Shown here: piece by piece, positions 8,001 through 17,060 of the stretch
How positions within the stretch are numbered: the stretch's first letter is position 1
How the letters are laid out: every line of letters starts with the position of its first letter
DNA from: Elysia marginata
Taxonomy: Eukaryota; Mollusca; Gastropoda; Plakobranchidae
DNA length: 20,434 bases
Assembly: GCA_019649035.1 (NCBI GenBank)
Contig: BMAT01005056.1
Location: 50,853 to 71,286, forward strand
Reading direction: 5' to 3'
Program-made: the position numbers and the translations under genes
Notes under the pieces: generated by a model
The model's input: the letters and a program-made list of their open reading frames with translations, nothing else
Databases searched by the model: none
What the model was told of the DNA's origin: nothing

Positions 8001-8327
8001 ATCATGTCAGTGAAGAAACTAAGTGCAACTGTTTTCGAGGTTGAGGTTTCTAGCAACGTGCCGGCTGTTTTTGTCTGGTTGTCAGCAGGCAGTGTTAAGG
8101 GTCACTTCTCCGACAACGGTTTCCACATGCTCAGCCCGAACACAAAGGTGCAGTTCTTTGCTCAGCAGCCAACTAGAACGCTGGCGTTTGTATCTCAGCT
8201 GGTGGTGCGGTCTGTGCAAAACTCTGGGTTGAACTTTGGGCCAGCCGTGAAGGCAACTGTTATTGAAATTCTTTTGCCCTTAGTGGTTGGGAATTTTCTG
8301 ATGTATTGGACTATGCTGACTCTATAG
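8001..8327 (+). CDS. MANBA: Beta-mannosidase terminal exon (last Ig-like domain)
   Basis: The final coding exon follows the acceptor TTCTTTCCCCACCAG ending at 8000, in phase 0, and runs to a TAG at 8325-8327. It starts IMSVKKLSATVFEVEV and contains the hallmark GHFSDNGFHML (8100-8132), matching GRFSDNGFLM in vertebrate MANBA. This is the C-terminal Ig-like domain that packs on the catalytic barrel. The next strand, TKVQFFAQQP, and LVVRSVQNSG match the last conserved strands. Animal homologues normally stop within a few residues of this point, but here about 28 more residues follow, ending in a hydrophobic run VIEILLPLVVGNFLMYWTML. The extension is either real, a loss of an ancestral stop, or a sign of a further intron that I could not place. 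Confidence 0.9.
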   Translation: MMSVKKLSATVFEVEVSSNVPAVFVWLSAGSVKGHFSDNGFHMLSPNTKVQFFAQQPTRTLAFVSQLVVRSVQNSGLNFGPAVKATVIEILLPLVVGNFLMYWTMLTL

Positions 8328-8530
8328 GTTTGGTTGTCACGTTTTTTTTTGTGTATAAATTGCGCTTCATGTCTTTCTGGTATCAATTAATTATTAATCA
8401 GATATTTGAGTTTTTATTTAAAAAAAAAAGACTAAAATTACAAATAATATTAAAAAGACATCATTTGTTTAAATTGAATATGTTCCAATGTCAACTATAG
8501 TGTTATCTATGTGACTGTTTTACCCAATGT

Positions 8531-8631
8531 AAAGCGCTTTAGGCTTATAAAAAGAGAAAGCCTCTATAAGAAATAAATAATAAACATTATTATTATTATT
8601 GTTATAATTATTGTTATTATTATTATTAAAT
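8531..8631 (+). repeat. SINE 3' tail fragment with (ATT)n microsatellite
   Basis: CCCAATGTAAAGCGCTTTAG followed by a stem-like GGCTTATA / CCTCTATAAG matches the 3' ends of the SINEs at 6031 and 7056. It is followed by AAATAAATAATAAA and a TTA/ATT repeat to about 8631. Only the tail of the SINE is present. It lies about 200 bp after the beta-mannosidase stop codon. Confidence 0.7.
8572..8577 (+). terminator. Candidate poly(A) signal AATAAA
   Basis: This canonical hexamer, in an AAATAAATAATAAAC context, is the first one found after the stop at 8327, about 245 bases downstream. It lies inside a SINE-derived tail, so the transcript end may have been supplied by a transposon. Other AATAAA hexamers exist further on (for example 10102-10107), and the true cleavage site cannot be decided from sequence alone. 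Confidence 0.4.
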
Positions 8632-10399
8632 ACTGAAGGCAGCAAGGGTTGGTCACGCACAAGTCACTCAGACTAATTTTCAGTTTAAGCCAATATTCGC
8701 TTTGGGATGGAAGTTTTTTCATTCTCCATTGCCCATAACCGCTTTGTGGCAGAGGTTTTTTTAATCTCCACCACAGGGCTCTTTTCGGTTAAAGAAAAGG
8801 ATCAATCGTATATCTTTAGCATCTCTGAACTCCAATTATAATGGCGGATTTAAAAAAAACTCTTCATCAGTTGCCTCTTTTACGCAGTGAAAAATACGAC
8901 ATGCGTTGTACGAACAAGGGTTGAGTAATGGGGAACAGGAAAATCAGCTGATTTGAGGAAATGAAACGTATGCCATGTAAGCATCTTGTTATGAAAAATA
9001 GGAGGTATAGCTTTTGTGTCAAAAGGGAAATTAAAAAATAGTTTGTTGTATGTTAAACCACTGTTATTGTCTACAAAATGAAGCAATGCAAGATATGGAT
9101 CAACTAGAGTTTTAAGTTTTTGAACCTGTTAAAGAGCACACAATACACAAAATGTAAAGATTCCAAGTTGTGCCTTATTTTTGACATATGAAGTTAACAT
9201 TTTCTGAAAGTCTGTTTTATGCTTTGTGAGGGATTGAAAAAAAAATTATAACTCTAGTTTTTCTGTATGGTGAGAAGTTTTTTTTTCGAAGCAAAATGGT
9301 TTGTCATGCAGCAAATTGTTCTAAAGGGCTTAAACTTGAAAACCTGTCTGATGCCTGACTTCTTAAGGATTAACTTGTTCCAAACTTACATAATTTTTAA
9401 CAAAATGGAAGTGAAATTTAAACTGAAGCTGGATTTTTGTTTAGTCCCCTTTTTTCAGGCATGTTAGTCTCAGTCAGACAGAAATGGGGAAGGCAGGAAG
9501 GAGGGAAATTACAAAAAGAGCAAAGGAAAAATTTCTAGTGTTGCAAAAGCTTGGGTCATGATGCTTGTTCATTTTGTTCTTTTTTTTTTTAAAGTAAAAT
9601 ATATAGTGTACAATTCCTGCACTTTATGGGCAATTTCAAAAAGACCTTTCTCTCAAAAAACCTTGAGTTTATTTAACTTGGTAAAATATGTTCCCAACTA
9701 GTTTCGATTTCAGATTTTTTACAAGGCACATACACTTTCACTGAATTAAAGCTTCCTATTTTTGCTTGCAATCCAAGCAGTATCCTCAATTCAGAGCTGA
9801 ACTGCCAATAAGTGTAACTGCCATGTACCGCTCTGCAAATAGCCAATTTTGGTAACTATGTCCAAAAAAATAATGCTTACATCAGCTTGACATTATAACT
9901 CAGCTTCAAAGAATTATACTTATGCCAAAGTATTTTTATTTGGCAGAATCAAAATATTTGTAACTGGTTCTAAAAGTAAGAACTATGTGGTTGTGAGGCT
10001 ATGAAATCCAGACAAACGCTTTCATCAGTATTATCATACAGATTTTTCCCCATGTTTTATGAAATTTATGTAAAATATTTTCAGATCTCTTTAAATTGAG
10101 TAATAAAATGTCGGTTTATATCTACAGAATGTCTAGTGCAAAAAGAGTTCATTTCGATGTGAATTATTTCTGTAATGATGCCATAAATGTTGGTTTATTT
10201 ACGCAAAGTACTTTGTGCCAAGGTTTTCAGATATTTTCACAAAGTGTGAGTGGCTTCCCTGGACTTACTACTTAAAAATTCCAAGAGCTGGAGATTCTTA
10301 GATGCCATACATTTAAAAAAAATTTCCTAGTTATGTTGACTCTTTTTTTTGATTCACACAGCAATACGGATCAATGTCATAAACTTCTCTTTTTCACTA
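8632..10399. other. 3' flank, no gene recognised
   Basis: The sequence is AT-rich with stop codons in all frames at short intervals, apart from small open frames with no similarity to any family that I recognise. It may hold part of a long beta-mannosidase 3' UTR. I see no repeats of the families described here. Confidence 0.5.
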
Positions 10400-11200
10400 C
10401 AGTAGTATCCGGTTAAACGCACAGCACTTGGAAGGCTCAAATGGCGTGCCTTTAGGAGATGCGTGCATTTATAGAAAGTAGTAGAAATTAATAGATCATT
10501 ACTTCCCTTTAAATTAAAACGAGAGTCTTTAAAACCAATTTGTTTCCCTGGACCACGCAAATTGAAAAAGTATAAACAAGAACATCAAGACATGTTTGTC
10601 TTTTAACCTAGGGGTGTATCACTGTATGTAATTGTAAGCTGAATTGGTTTAGCAATTATCGCATTGCAACAATCCAACCATTTGTTGACCAAAGGGGAGG
10701 GGGACCAACAGGGAGATGGGAGGCGTTGTCGAGCGGAACACTAGTACAAGAGCTATTAAAGGCTAGCCTACAACAGTTTACGTTACCTGTCAGTGCTGTA
10801 TGGGTGAAGTGTACGTTGCATCATGACATCGCTTGTTGTGCTCTAAGGTCTACACAAACCATCCCTTTGTCCACCTTTTACCCTCCATGCCTCCCTATTC
10901 ATGCCCCTGCCCCCAAGCCTTCCCAACACAAAACATGCAAAATATTATGGTAGTGATGACAACGAAGGAAGATGAGAAAATTGAGAATCCCTGCTCAGTG
11001 ATTCTGGCTTTTTCCGCATGTCTCAGTGGTTGCCTGATCCACTAATTTTTACCGGTTTCATAATTCATTGGGTGCGTTTAGATGATGTTACGTGTGTTTA
11101 GGGTATACTGATCATATAGAAGAAAATTGGTCATAGCGATTGGGCGTTAGTTAAACCGTAGCGCACATTTATCTGACGTGCGTTTAACCAGATACTACTG
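10400..11200. mobile_element. Pogo/Tigger-like non-autonomous DNA transposon (801 bp)
   Basis: The left end is CAGTAGTATCCGGTTAAACG plus CAC. The reverse complement of the right end is CAGTAGTATCTGGTTAAACG plus CAC. This is a 23-bp terminal inverted repeat with one mismatch. TA lies directly outside both ends (10398-10399 and 11201-11202), as expected for a TA target duplication. CAGTAG-type ends with a TTAAACGCAC interior are typical of the pogo/Tigger branch of Tc1/mariner. No transposase motifs are seen in the interior, so the element depended on a related autonomous copy. GTGCGTTTA-like motifs recur near the right end. Confidence 0.88.
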
Positions 11201-11202
11201 TA

Positions 11203-11521
11203 TTTTACAGAGTTTTATTTCTATTTTTTCATTTAAATGAAATGTTAAGCAGCAAAAACAAGGGTATCATAGTAGCATTTTTAATTTTTGTTGTAGTTGT
11301 ATAATCTATATATGTGGTTTTTGCTTAGGAAGTATTTTTTCTACAAATTCACTATAAATGTGTAATTGTGTTCAGTTGAATGTGAATGATGTGAACAGCT
11401 TGAGATTTGACTGACAAAGTTATCAGCGCTTGAATATCACTGCCATCGATATCAATAAAAAAAAGTTTTAAGATGCCTCTAATAAGGCTGGTAGCATAAA
11501 GAGCTTGGTAACACAAGAATG
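11203..11521. other. AT-rich spacer, nothing recognised
   Basis: No coding potential, repeat family or RNA gene is visible in this spacer between the pogo-like element and the foldback repeat. Confidence 0.5.
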
Positions 11522-11690
11522 TCCAGTCCAACTTCATAAAAGGTAATAAAAAAGCAGAATCACAACCTATCACTCCCTGATCTATAATATATGAAAAAAA
11601 AACCAATAAAAAGCTTGTAATTTGTTACTATTTCATACAGTGATTGGTTGTGAATCTGCTCTTTTTATTACCTTTTATTTAGATTGCACA
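11522..11690. repeat. Foldback inverted repeat, arms of about 50 bp
   Basis: The left arm (about 11535-11579) reverse-complements to GAGTGATAGGTTGTGATTCT, then GCTTTTTTATTACCTTTTAT. The right arm (about 11637-11686) reads CAGTGATTGGTTGTGAATCT, then GCTCTTTTTATTACCTTTTAT. About nine in ten positions pair, with a loop of about 57 bases. A CAGTCCAACTTCA 13-mer next to the left arm recurs directly at about 11774, which hints at a larger decayed element. It could form a long RNA hairpin if transcribed. Confidence 0.65.
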
Positions 11691-13799
11691 GATTTACATG
11701 CATCCTTTTTGGATCTTTATATACTTTATAGATATACTCCAAGTGTTGTGAATTCTGCCTTTGTATATAGATCAGTCCAACTTCACACAGTCCTTCTAAA
11801 CTTTTATTTACGTATGAAACATAATTGTATACTCCTGTCTTAGTTATTGGTGACTGCTGATATTAATAACGCCATATGCTGTTCAAACAAAAAAGATGGC
11901 ACTTTTCCTCCAGTCAAATTTGTTATTTTTTTTTATAATTGCTAGCAGAAATTGTTGTATATTCTTGGGTCTGTTGAGGAAAATATTTTTTAGACAAGAA
12001 AGAAAAACATGAAAATAATAAGGAATCACTGGCTTTCTTGTGAATGTACCTACTTTAGGAAATTTATGAAATTTCTTAAACAGAAAGTTTTAAAATACAT
12101 TTCCATGGAGGCTATTCAAATTGTTTTATTTTTATTTTTTTTTCATTCCTGAAATAAGTTAAGAACAGACTTAGGTCTAGAGAACATTTAAAAATTACAC
12201 TATTTATGGGTTTTGACCTGCAAAGAAGGTGCATGTGAGTTTTAATTTTGCTTTATCCCTCATTCCATTCTCTGTTTCTTCGCTGCATATAGTCAAGCCC
12301 ATATAATTTGTACCTGCATACTTTGGACATTTGCTCAATCTGGGCTGTATTCAGATTTCCGATTTGTCTGTCTTTTGCAAAATGTAAACCGATGGTTAAG
12401 TGTTTGGATTTTTTAAATTTAAAGTTTTTTTTCAAAATAGATTGTACCCTAACTAACATGTAACTGCAACTGATGTGTTACAATTGATTGTATTTTTGTT
12501 TAAAATAGAACTAGCACGGAGCTGCACGCTATGTCCCAAACTAAGTGCACTACTTTATCGGTTACTTTGTTCTTGATCAGTCTTTCTGATACTGTATTTG
12601 GTTCCATTACAAGCACCGTTCAAGCATGTTGATGGGGTAACTGTTCAACCCCTGGTTCAAGAAAATAGTTACTTTGCACACCCAGTTTGCATAGAAGGTT
12701 TAGCTTGGTAAAATTCTTGGTAAACAATATTATGTTGTTTATAATTTCATGACGTCCATGTTTATAAGTTAATCTTCAAAACTGCCATAAAGAATCATTT
12801 TGGTTTTTGCATCATTGATGGCTGCTAATATTTTTTTTAAACAATCAGGTCTATTCATGTAAAGCTCAACTTCTTGGCACCCATGTAGGTATTCTATGAC
12901 TACTATATACAAATGATTTCTGACAATTTTATTTTATTCCTTTTTACTTACCTTTCATCATGGTGAACATTTTTTTCGTTACATAAATAATATTGTCCAT
13001 TTCTACAATATGTATTATTAATTGTCTCTTTAAATGCATAAATTTTACATTGTTGGTGCCATAAAATAAATTTATTCCAATTTTTAGCTAATTAATAAAT
13101 TACCAGGGAAAGCATTACAGGCTTTTCAAAACCAAATCTCCTAAACTTAACACCAATCTGCTTTGTTTTTGGTTTATACTGTCAGGCATATCATGACTTG
13201 CACATTTAATGGAATTTATTATCTCCTAAGGAAGATGCAGTATTCTAAAACCTTTATTTCTTTACTTACTAGAACTTACATTTCCTATAGTATAATGAAT
13301 TAAAAAAAAAAGTGTTTTAGTAACTAAACTGAATTGTCACAAGCCCTTCATGTTAGCGTAATTAACTGGAGGTTCATGTAGACATAGACTCATGGAAATT
13401 ATAAAGGAAAACTTAAAACGTGACACTTTGAGGTTTACTTTGAACAAACTTAGCCAATGCTACTAAAATTCTATAATCTATAACTTGGCTTTTTTTTTCT
13501 TGATTGAGTTCCTGGTCTTAAACGATTAAGGTTTTACCAAATGTTATGAACAATTGTATTGGCTTCCGTTCAAATTATTACTTTTGCTATTATAATGTGA
13601 TCCATTCCAATATACACCAATTTTTACAACATCTGTATTTCTGCGTTTGTCAATTTTGCTTTTCCGTTTTTTTTTGTGTTAGATTGACATTGCTAGTACA
13701 TATGTAAATACTTGATAATGAAAGGAAAAATTATCGGCCATGCCGTTTCCAAGATAAGACAAGTAAAGCTGACATATTAGGTCTAACTAATAGCAAAGA
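11691..13799. other. AT-rich intergenic sequence, nothing recognised
   Basis: I see only homopolymer runs and short open frames without recognisable similarity. There are no tRNA-like heads, inverted-repeat ends of the families above, or splice-bounded open segments with protein-like composition. The last part may be the worn 5' side of the LINE that becomes recognisable near 13800. Confidence 0.5.
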
Positions 13800-14268
13800 C
13801 TCCGCACCCTTTTAACATCTATATTAAACAAATAATGAGTGATGCAGAAATGGAAAGGTTTGGAATAGTTATAGGATGCAGGGAAATCTTAAACTTTAGT
13901 TATGATGATAATACTTCACAATGAAAAGATGTACAGACTATTTAGAAGAGACATAAGATGCCCTAAACATAGTAAATGCAGCTCAAGAAAGAAAAGGCCT
14001 GAAATTAGATACAAAAAAAAAACCTAAAGTTTAAATGCAATGGAAAATCAGGAGACTGTGTGATAAATATTGATGATGAGACTATAGAATGTGTAAAGCA
14101 TTTGAAATATGTAGGTCCCATAAAAACAGATGATGCTGACTGCTCCAAAGACAGGAACACCAGAAAAGAATAGGCAAGAAAAAAGAATGTTGGATCTCAA
14201 CAACATCTGAAAAGATAAGTCCTTTGGACAATTAAAACTTGAGAATTGTCTGGTATGGACGGTAACAA

Positions 14269-14429
14269 TATATGGGGCAGAGAGAGGGGACAATCAAGAA
14301 AAAAGATGAAACTCTGGAGAAATGTAATTCTTTAGATGTTTCCTCAGGTATATAGGGCCGAGAGGGGCACTATTAAGAAAAAAAAAGATGAAACTCTGCA
14401 GAAATGTAATTCTTTAGACGTTTCCTCAG
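14269..14429 (+). repeat. Tandem duplication of about 80 bp inside the LINE
   Basis: Unit 1 is 14269-14348 and unit 2 is 14349-14429. Both start TATATRGGGC and share AAGATGAAACTCTG, then GAAATGTAATTCTTTAGA, then GTTTCCTCAG. They differ at about ten positions. Normal LINE proteins have this stretch once, so it is a duplication within this copy or its recent source. Confidence 0.85.
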
Positions 14430-14632
14430 AGTAAGTTGGAAAGGAAAATGAACCAAAAACTCTATTCTCACTGAACTCCCAAGTCCAAGGGCTCAACTGG
14501 ACAACACCAGGAAAAGAAAATATAAGTTTTTTTGTTTTAGACATATCTGCTTGAACAAATGTACATTGATGAAACACATCATTCATGGAACAATTGAGGG
14601 AAAGAGAGTTAGACGAAGACCATTATCAGACA

Positions 14633-14780
14633 ATTTAGACAACATAAAGAACTGGACGAGGACAAAAGGCACAATAATTTATAATACTACTACTACAACA
14701 ATAAAAAAGATAAGATTTAGACAACATAAAGAACTGGACGAGGGCAAAAGACACAAAAATTTATAATGCTACTACTACTT
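14633..14780 (+). repeat. Second tandem duplication of about 82 bp inside the LINE
   Basis: The units start at 14633 and 14715. Both begin ATTTAGACAACATAAAGAAC, continue TGGACGAGG, then CAAAAG and CACAA, and end in a TTTATAAT plus CTACTACTAC run. The first unit extends through a (CTA/ACA) run and a poly-A stretch before the second begins. Similarity is above nine in ten over about 65 bases, so the duplication is younger than the general decay of the element. Confidence 0.85.
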
Positions 14781-14915
14781 AGCTTGGAAAGCCATGGCAG
14801 TACAGACAGCAAACAATTCAAGAAGCGACGCTGGATAGTGAGTGAGTGAATGAGTAAATAGCAAAGACAAGTCACGTTCTGGAAAAGTAGATGTGGTGGG
14901 GAGTTTCTCACAATA

Positions 14916-15580
14916 TGTCTTGGGTCAAATGAGTCAGATGTGTGAAATTTTAATTTGAAAAAAAAATGTCTTAAAAAGTAGATATGTCTTGCGACCAGTC
15001 CAAATGAGTCTTAAGTCAAAATTGGAAGGTAGCCTGTTATTGGTATTGCAGAAAAGCTTATTTCCTCTACTTTCAAAAACAGCAAACAGAAAAGCTCCAT
15101 CACACTTCTGTATGAAGTTACAGCCACTTGAAGTCAGCAGGATTAGGACTTGCGAAATTTCAAAACGGAGAGAGAATTGCATTTAAAGTTTAGACAACTA
15201 TACAGGTCTATACAGGCATTAGCAACCGTGCCAATTAAAATTTAACATATGAAACATGAACTACAACATAAATCAGGCGTGAAAACTGCTTTGAAATGGT
15301 TTCACCGTCAATATCTGAAAAAAAAAATTGACTTCTGACCACCCAATAAACGTTGGAAGCCTATATCTCAAAACTACCCCTTTTAACTTCCACTCATTTG
15401 GACAGAATGCAAGACAAATATTAATTCTTTTTTCTTCAAAATTTCAAATGAAAAGAAACTGTGATACCTAGTTAAAAATTTTTGATAATTTCATACTTCT
15501 CAATGTATGGGGGTCTAAATGATCTAAATATTGGAGCCTTGCATTGCGACAGCGGACTTAATTGGTCTGATTGCGAGACA
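14916..15580 (+). mobile_element. TGTCTTGC-type MITE, interrupted by a nested copy
   Basis: The left end at 14916 reads TGTCTTGGGTCAAATGAGTC. The reverse complement of the right end at 15580 reads TGTCTCGCAATCAGACCAAT. Removing the inner copy at 14985-15416 leaves 69 plus 164 bases, 233 in all, close to the 245-265 of the intact copies. The right part contains TTTTTGATAATTTCATACTT, matching the family's internal motif. The reconstruction as one split copy is an inference from lengths and ends. Confidence 0.5.
14985..15416. mobile_element. TGTCTTGC-type MITE, longer nested copy (432 bp)
   Basis: The left end reads TGTCTTGCGACCAGTCCAAA and continues TGAGTC. The reverse complement of the right end reads TGTCTTGCATTCTGTCCAAA and continues TGAGTGGAAG. 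The interior is about 170 bp longer than that of the other copies. I see no protein similarity in it, although it holds a small open frame of about 65 codons. It may be a different subfamily that shares the same ends, or a precursor form. Confidence 0.65.
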
Positions 15581-16054
15581 AATGACTCTGAGAATGTTTA
15601 CTTTAAGCACATCAGTTTCCTTACAGGGGTCGATCCTATTTAGATCCTATAATAATTGGTATTTGTATTACATTCAGAAAAGCAACCCCCCCCCCCCTTT
15701 TACAGGCTAATTGGTTACATAATTCAAACCGGAAGGAAGTCAAAATGAAAAATTTTTTCATTTTTTTTTTTTAATCGACTGAATTCTCACTATATTCAGC
15801 GACACAACCAGAAACGTGTTAGGGCACGCGCGCACACACACACACACACTATATATATATATATATATATGAACATCTTGTTCGTGGAGACAAATAAAAG
15901 AAGAAAAAGAAAAACAATGAAAGGAGATATACATGACCAGATAAATGCAAAACAAAATACAAAAAAAAATTGTAAACCACTTTTTGTGCTAAGTAAAGGC
16001 ACTTCACTGAGTATCACGGTTAACTAAACGTCAATTCAACAAGGCAAAATAATT
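15581..16054. other. Non-coding spacer containing simple repeats
   Basis: The spacer holds a poly-C run of about ten bases near 15687, poly-A and poly-T runs, and the CA/TA microsatellite listed separately. No gene is recognisable. Confidence 0.6.
15825..15870. repeat. (CA)n(TA)n compound microsatellite
   Basis: A CACGCGCG start leads into about ten CA units and then about ten TA units. Short open frames across it have only repetitive translations and are artefacts. Confidence 0.95.
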
Positions 16055-16313
16055 TGTCTTGCAACCAGGGTGAACGAATAGGACATCAGAAATCCTTATT
16101 TGAAAAAACGCCTTTTTAAAGGTCTACCTTTTCCTTCTCTTTCTCTAGATTTTAAATCAAAGAAAATTTTTAATACCTTTCCACAAAAAATCTGATAACT
16201 TCATGAAATTTTTCTACATTTTTAAAGCTCAGAAAAAATGTATTTCTCCAACAAGTATTGCTTTAGAATGTTAAAAACGCGACATCCGACTCCTTCAACT
16301 TGGTCGCAGGACA
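16055..16313 (+). mobile_element. TGTCTTGC-type MITE, copy 3 (259 bp)
   Basis: The left end reads TGTCTTGCAACCAGGGTGAA and continues CGAATAGGACATC. The reverse complement of the right end reads TGTCCTGCGACCAAGTTGAA and continues GGAGTCGGATGTC. This is one of the best-kept inverted repeats of the family, over about 33 bp. The internal segment TTTCCACAAAAAATCTGATA and the ACTTCATGAAATTTTT after it carry the conserved family motif. The arms extend inward with AT-rich complementarity, so single strands would fold into a long hairpin. Confidence 0.8.
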
Positions 16314-16499
16314 TTAAGTCCATTCCAATGTTCACAAAATGTATAACCACACAGCCCACTGCGGACATTTAAGAGGTAAAATTGTGACCTGGTAAAGATG
16401 CACAGATAAACCTGTACTGCATATCTCGAGTTTCAACATGAGAAGACCTGGCAGCGGTAAAAAAAAACCAGTTATGGTTGAGTGTTTTGACATGATAAA

Positions 16500-16600
16500 T
16501 ATTAAGCTTATGGATCAGAACATCCAGGGTTCGAATCTTTGGTCTTGAAGGGGTAAATATAATTGTGTTTTTGAGAAAGGCTATTCGGACACATATTACC
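16500..16600 (+). repeat. Decayed tRNA-derived SINE fragment
   Basis: The B-box CAGGGTTCGAATCTT and, 45 bases later, TGAGAAAGGCTATTCGGACA match the head and body of the SINEs at 6031 and 7056. The A-box is not recognisable and the 3' half is missing. It lies outside any gene that I can identify. Confidence 0.6.
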
Positions 16601-16865
16601 CTACCTGACCTAAATGTCTTTAAAAGGAACCTCCTTTAGGTAGTAAAAATTTTTGTTATTACTTTGAAGGACAAATTGCTTAGGCAGGTATGTGCACCTA
16701 TAAACAGCCGTATGAAAAAACTAACTTTCACAGCACTGAAAATGAAATGGTGCAACCTCAAGCACTAACGAAAAGTGCTACAATTATTTTTTCTATTTCT
16801 ATTATACTTCTAGATACTGCTTTGACTTTGCGCACAGTTTAAATACCAAACAATTCTGTCTAAAA

Positions 16866-17060
16866 TTGTGTGTGTGCTGTGTGCATGTGTAAGGTGCCAC
16901 ACGTGTGATTTGAGCTGTGTATCCTTTGCTAACTTGTAAATGCTGTCTGTAGTGTGTTGTGTGTGATGTCCATTGTGTGTAAAGAGCTGTGAATTGTATT
17001 GTTTGCTCTGTGTTTGTGCTGTGTAGTGCATGCTCTGTGTTGTGTGTCATGCTCCATGTA
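16866..17060. repeat. Degenerate TGTG/TGC-rich tract
   Basis: About 195 bases are dominated by GTGTG, GCTGTGT and GTGTGT words with irregular spacing. Open frames here translate to His/Thr/Gln-rich low-complexity strings and are not genes. It is probably an old, decayed TG microsatellite. Confidence 0.75.

Larger units (their letters stand above)
2428..8327 (+). other. MANBA: MANBA-like gene, 3' portion (four exons, three introns)
   Basis: Joining 2428-2580, 3881-4059, 6479-6667 and 8001-8327 gives an uninterrupted frame of about 281 codons plus a stop. The introns are 1300, 2419 and 1333 bp with phases 1, 0 and 0, and all have GT-AG boundaries. The full enzyme in animals is about 880 residues with an N-terminal signal peptide for delivery to the lysosome, so roughly a third is seen here. 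No consensus N-glycosylation sequon is visible in this part. Nothing indicates that this is a pseudogene: the coding exons contain no stops or frameshifts. I do not see the promoter or the first exons. Confidence 0.87.
13800..14845 (+). pseudogene. Decayed non-LTR retrotransposon (LINE), RT C-terminal part
   Basis: Translated pieces follow the order of a LINE endonuclease/reverse-transcriptase ORF2, with many stops and frameshifts. PFNIYIKQIMSDAEMERFG (about 13807-13863) matches the SPxLFNIY segment. FSYDDNT (about 13893-13915) is a damaged YADDT active-site box. VNAAQERKGLKLDTKK (about 13973-14020), HLKYVGPIKTDDADCSKD (about 14098-14152), FLRVSWKGK, NSILTELPSP, TIEGKRVRRRP and LDNIKNWT (about 14420-14660) are the usual landmarks downstream of the fingers and palm. 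AWKAMAVQTANNSRSDAG, ending near 14838, resembles the C-terminal end, and GTGAGTGAGTGA after it looks like the element's simple 3' tail. The clade is not assigned (RTE- or CR1-like). The endonuclease domain is not seen. Confidence 0.82.

Noticed and set aside
10726..11045. Two overlapping plus-strand open frames inside the pogo-like element, considered as transposase remnants
   Set aside because: No DDE, helix-turn-helix or CENP-B-like motifs were found. The Pro-rich part comes from a C-rich stretch.
12253..12459. Minus-strand open frame of 68 codons rich in Lys and Arg
   Set aside because: There is no recognised domain, no splice context and no supporting neighbour. Its length is expected by chance in this amount of sequence.
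15758..16017. Two overlapping minus-strand open frames with Ile/Tyr and Val/Cys repeats
   Set aside because: They are translations of the (CA)n(TA)n microsatellite and neighbouring poly-A, and have no protein-like composition outside it.
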